NCBI GenBank assembly: GCA_013115135.1
Contig: JABANP010000045.1
Span: 124,001 to 188,000 of the forward strand
Source: Perkinsus olseni
Taxonomy: Eukaryota > Perkinsozoa > Perkinsida > Perkinsidae
Length of the DNA: 64,000 nt
Direction: 5' to 3'
Shown here: in pieces, positions 60,206 to 64,000 of the stretch
Numbering within the stretch: the first letter of the stretch is position 1
Layout of the letters: each line of letters begins with the position of its first letter
Notes under the pieces: model-generated
Databases searched by the model: none
Told to the model about the DNA's origin: nothing
The model's input: the letters and a program-made list of their open reading frames with translations, nothing else
Program-made: the position numbers and the translations under genes

Positions 60206-61868
60206 ATGGATGATCTAGACTTCGATCAAGTGGAGCAGCTCATGGACCAGCAGCAGCAACAAGGGAGAGGAGAAGGAGGACAGCAAGCAGACAATAGGGC
60301 AGCAAGACGACGGGATAACCCACAATATGATGATGAGTACTGACTTGAACTTGAGAAGTATAACGATAGTAATCATCAAACTAGTCATCATTGTAGTGTC
60401 ATTATTACACGACGACCATCGAGACAACGTTATGATGAGTATAAAAACGGCGGCGATAGAGATAATACGGCGTCTTATCAGAAGCGAGAGGGTGATGATG
60501 AATATAATGATGGTAGTAGTAGTGCTGCTTATTATGGTAAAATGATTATGGTTCTGCTGCTGGCCAGGGTCAAGGAGGGGGAGTAGTCAGAGGATGGCAG
60601 ATAGAACTAGTAGAGATGATGGACATCATCATCATCATTCGAGGTTTGATGCTACCATATGCTACCATCTTGCACCTCGTCATAGGTCGTCGCATCGTCG
60701 TTATAATGACTATGATGCGCAACAAGCATCCTCATCGAATCGTCGTCATCATGATGATGATCGACGACGAGAAGAGCAAGAGAGTGAGCATCATCATCAT
60801 CATCATCATCAGAGTGGTGGTGGTGGTGATGAGAGAACCCGTATGGTGCAGCAAGCCCACAGGGATGACTGTACAGTGATGGTGATGGGTATACACCCTA
60901 AGTGCACGGAAAGGGAGGTATATGTCTTCATGAGCCAAAACGCTGGTAAAGTACGTGATGTCCAAGTTATAAGGGATCCTCGTAATAATAATAACATTCA
61001 ACATCATCATCATCAACAACAAGAGTATTGATTGTGGTAGTTATTATTATTGTTTATGAACTGTGTAGGTACCAACAGATCTAAAGGTGTGGCTTATGTC
61101 GAATTTTATACGCCTGATTCAATATTGAAGGCATTAGCATGCAATGGCCAAGCACTAATGGGGCACCCAATACGCAGTAATAATAACAACAACAACAGCA
61201 TCAGCATCAACGATATCACCACCACCACCACCATTGTTGTTGTTGTCATCAGTCCAAGCGTCTCAAGCAGAAAAGAATCGTGCAGCAGAAGCAGCCAGAG
61301 TAGTGCAAAATCAACAACAAGATCTTCCTATGAGAGTGTACCAGTCTTCGCCTCTATCATCATCTTCATCATCAGTATTGGTGGTATTATTATTATGTTA
61401 GTTATGTGGGAGGCCTCACTGGAGTATTGATATATCTTCAAGAATCTGAGATACGCAAACTATTCTCCCCCTTTGGTGATATACAAGCAATCGAGATTGC
61501 CAAATCACCATATACAAACAGACCAAGAGGTTTTGCTTTCGTCATGTAATAATCGTACTAGTCATACTATTACTTCGTCGTCGTCGTCTGTCTACCATTA
61601 TGTTGATGGTCTTGTTATTGTTATTGTTGTCAGATATTCTCGAGCCTGCGATGCTCGGGTAGCAATCGCTGCTATGCATAAGTATCGTATTGCTGATTCA
61701 ACTCTTGAAGTCGGTTATCTAGCATCGGCTGTTAATACTGCATTATTATCACAAACCATGGACAACAACAACAACATTCCTACGCAACAACAAGAAGAAG
61801 GAGGCAGTGGTGGTGGTGGTAGGATGATGCCTCCATTACCACCACATGGTGTCGTGCCGATGTATTAA
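60206..61868 (+). CDS. RBM39: RBM39/CAPER-like splicing factor
   Basis: ATG 60206 in a CCACCATGG context opens DDLDFDQVEQLMDQQQQQ, then an Arg/His/Asp-rich region in place of the usual RS domain. RRM1: CTVMVMGIHPKCTEREVYVF, GKVRDVQVIRDPR, then NRSKGVAYVEFYTPDSILKA (60880-61130). The family linker reads QAKQAEKNRAAEAARVVQN (about 61255-61305), followed by RRM2: PMRVYVGGL, YLQESEIRKLFSPFGDIQAI, EIAKSPYTNRPRGFAFV and DARVAIAAMHKYRIADSTLE + VGY (to about 61715). The protein ends PLPPHGVVPMY at TAA 61866-61868. The third, U2AF-homology RRM of animal RBM39 is missing. Splicing regulation is expected from the family. It starts 237 bp after the QTRT2-like stop. Confidence 0.82.
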
Positions 61869-62081
61869 CCGCCACTATAATGATATTACATTGTGATGGT
61901 GGTGGTGGTTATGGTGATAGTAGTATTATGGGTTAACTAGTACTCGATACCACGTTTAGCATCATCAACCAGTCTTGCGTTGGTCGTCTAACAACAAGAA
62001 GAACTTGGAACATAGGTCTCCGGGCATCTCTCCCGTAATGATGATACTTTTGTTGTTATTTTTTTTGTTGCCCTTTTGAAA

Positions 62082-63730
62082 ATGGTCAGGAGAACAGCTG
62101 CTGCTGCTGCCAGTGCTACAGGTGCTAAGAGCAGCAATGCCTATCATCACACTGATAATAGTGTTGGAGATCATCAACGAGCATCCATCAACAACAACAA
62201 CGGTGCCATTAGGCGTGATGACGATAATACTACACAACAAATGCATAGAGGCGGCGGTGGTGGCCTCTTGTTGCCATCATATATGGTAACAACAACATCA
62301 TCATCACCATCAACGACAACGACGACGATGTTGCTCATTATATAAGTGTTTTATTCCTACTTGTCCTGTTCAGTTGGTGATAATATTGTTCATCATTACT
62401 GTTATAGTTGGTATATTCACCTTTAAAGCACAGCAAGAGTGTGTGGCCATACGAAGAGAGTTGTAATAATAATAACAAGAAGAAGGACGCCTGCACTATT
62501 GAGCCATGATGCCTGTTGTTGTTGGTATCAGGATGTATCGAGAGAATGAGCTGTTAGAAGCACAAGCTCAATTGAAGGATAGGAGTATCATGCCATCATC
62601 ATCATCATCGGGTAAGGAAGGAGGGAGAGGCCGTGGAACAACAACTGGTCGTAACAACGATGATGATACTTATCATATCAATAGTAGTCGTGGTCGTTGT
62701 AGGTGGTGGTGGTGGTCGATGGTCCTCCTGTAATTGTAGGTAATGATGATGATGCGAGTATTATGGAAGAGATCGGTGTATTGCGGAATGAGATAGTAAA
62801 GTTGAATGAAGATAAGAATGAGTTTGATGAGGAAATAGAAGCAGCCAATGGGAATATATCAACTCATTTATCAAAGTTAGTGGAGAGGTATGGTATGTAT
62901 CTAGCCAATACACTCTCTACTACCAACAACAACAACAACGTTATCATCGCGCACTACCAACCCAACACTTTGAGGACAATAATACAACTCACAACTCAAG
63001 ATGGCCCTTCTCAAGGAGATGGAAACAACAATGAACACCATCATCATCATGATGATGATGATGCTCAATTAAAAAGTAATAAGCGTGTGATATCGTCGAT
63101 ATGCTATTCTACAGCAACAACCATGCCGTGATGAATTTGTTCATAGTATCATCATCGTCATCATCATCATCGTCGTCAGATTGGATGCTTGATCATGTTA
63201 TCGACCGTATTGGTTTGGATGTTAATATAATGTCATCACATACCAAGGGTGGTGAGATGTATTATCAAATAGATGTATTAAGATTGACATTGTTGAGATT
63301 ATTATCAATACCACAACCAGTAACTAATGATAACAACAACAACAACAACGACCACCATACCACAATATCGAGGATAAGTAAGTCTCAGCGACTGGTCATC
63401 ACTATTATCAGTAATGGTGATGGATATACTATCAGGTACCTGGGTATCCAAGTGTATTCATATTGCGGTAGAAGTTAATGACAATGCAAAAGGCAATTAT
63501 GAGGAGTTTGAGTAAGTATCATCATCATCAGCAACACTGCTGCTGCTGCTGCTGGTAGTTGTATTATTACCATTATATTCACCCTCTTCTTGATCATTTT
63601 ACTGCGCATTCTCAGATACTTAGTCGATAGAAATGATAATATAGCATCATTAAGGGATGAAGTTATCGAGTGGAAGACCACTGAGCATATTCCAAAATCG
63701 GCAGTCTGGGCAGCAGCGACAGCTTCGTAG
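62082..63730 (+). CDS. Single-pass membrane coiled-coil protein, unknown
   Basis: ATG 62082 starts a basic, Ala-rich leader (VRRTAAAAASATGAKSS). A later exon holds a membrane span (LVIILFIITVIVGIFTFKA, about 62372-62430) followed by helices ENELLEAQAQLKDR (about 62545), EEIGVLRNEIVKLNEDKNEF / DEEIEAANGNISTHLSKLVE (about 62765-62885). Next come SDWMLDHVIDRIGLDVNIMS and YQIDVLRLTLLRLLSIPQ (about 63175-63320), and finally RNDNIASLRDEVIEWKTTEH before TAG 63728-63730. It may be a tethering or organelle-membrane protein. No family is recognised and exon edges are approximate. Confidence 0.45.
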
Positions 63731-64000
63731 TCATCATCATACCACTACTACTACTAGTAGTACTACTCTCCCTGATACCATTGTTATCGTGGTCACAGCA
63801 GCCCAGCAATAGTGTTGATAATAGTGGATATCGTTTTCTCTCAACAAGTGTTTCTGAAAGGTGTTCATTATTATGTTATCATCCCATTTTCGGATCATAT
63901 GGATCATAGTAATGATAATCGTCGTTATCAACAGCATCATCATCATCAGCCGCCGCATCATCATCCGAGAGTTTACAGTATCCTCCCTCTTGTTGTTCTT
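63731..64000. other. Window end, nothing recognised
   Basis: ACT/AGT and CAT trinucleotide tracts with no supported gene. Confidence 0.3.

Noticed and set aside
1..64000. A spliced-leader RNA gene, expected for Perkinsus or dinoflagellates
   Set aside because: I looked for the conserved leader on both strands by eye and did not find it, so it gives no support for the proposed lineage.

Overview
The window is nuclear DNA from a eukaryote. Nearly every recognisable protein is broken into short exons by GT-AG introns, mostly 42-62 bp. Trinucleotide microsatellites (ATC/GAT, AAC/GTT, AGT/ACT, GCA) fill introns and spacers and run into exons as Gln, His, Asp, Asn, Ser and Thr tracts. Short introns, packed genes on both strands, a PSTAIRE CDK and flagellum-type genes (TTLL, Tubby) fit a flagellated protist. 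An alveolate such as Perkinsus is my guess. It rests on general knowledge, not on a diagnostic sequence; I found no spliced-leader RNA gene and no rRNA or tRNA gene.

Layout. 1-3422 (+): tail of a membrane protein, then a GPATCH1/TOUGH splicing factor. 3706-5950 (-): a coiled-coil protein and a Cys-rich protein. 5951-7202: no gene recognised. 7203-16217 (-): a two-RRM protein and a P5A-type ATPase (Spf1/ATP13A1). 16666-23615 (+): PUS7/TruD pseudouridine synthase, SmD2, a predicted surface protein and an RPAP3/SPAG1-like TPR co-chaperone. 23792-28932 (-): an EPS15-like EH-domain protein and a coiled-coil protein. 29241-30322 (+): a STIMATE/TMEM110 family ER protein. 30493-33956 (-): a Cys-rich type I membrane protein. 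34096-47768 (+): a secreted Cys-rich protein, Pat1, Tubby, and a tubulin ligase-like (TTLL) enzyme that reads through into a Tudor-like domain. 48916-50772 (+): an intronless POT/PTR2 transporter. 50879-56514 (-): two uncharacterised genes around a PSTAIRE CDK. 57586-63730 (+): a QTRT2-like subunit of queuine tRNA-ribosyltransferase, an RBM39/CAPER-like factor and a TM/coiled-coil protein.

Many genes act on RNA: splicing (GPATCH1, SmD2, RBM39-like and perhaps the RRM protein), tRNA or RNA modification (PUS7, QTRT2-like) and mRNA decay (Pat1). Others concern ER and membranes (P5A ATPase, STIMATE, EH protein, POT) and microtubules or cilia (TTLL, Tubby). The genes are largely unrelated housekeeping functions, so I infer no operon-like logic.

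The strongest observations are these. About half of the introns I could resolve have a downstream exon that starts with GT, so both boundaries read (A/T)G|GT. A 354-bp MITE with 21-bp inverted repeats and a TA duplication sits inside an intron. TTLL and a Tudor-like domain appear to be one gene. The QTRT2-like protein lacks the zinc ligands of its family. A compound minisatellite encodes the acidic tail of a receptor-like protein. Exon ends were set by eye from homology and reading frame, so gene ends in low-complexity stretches are approximate.
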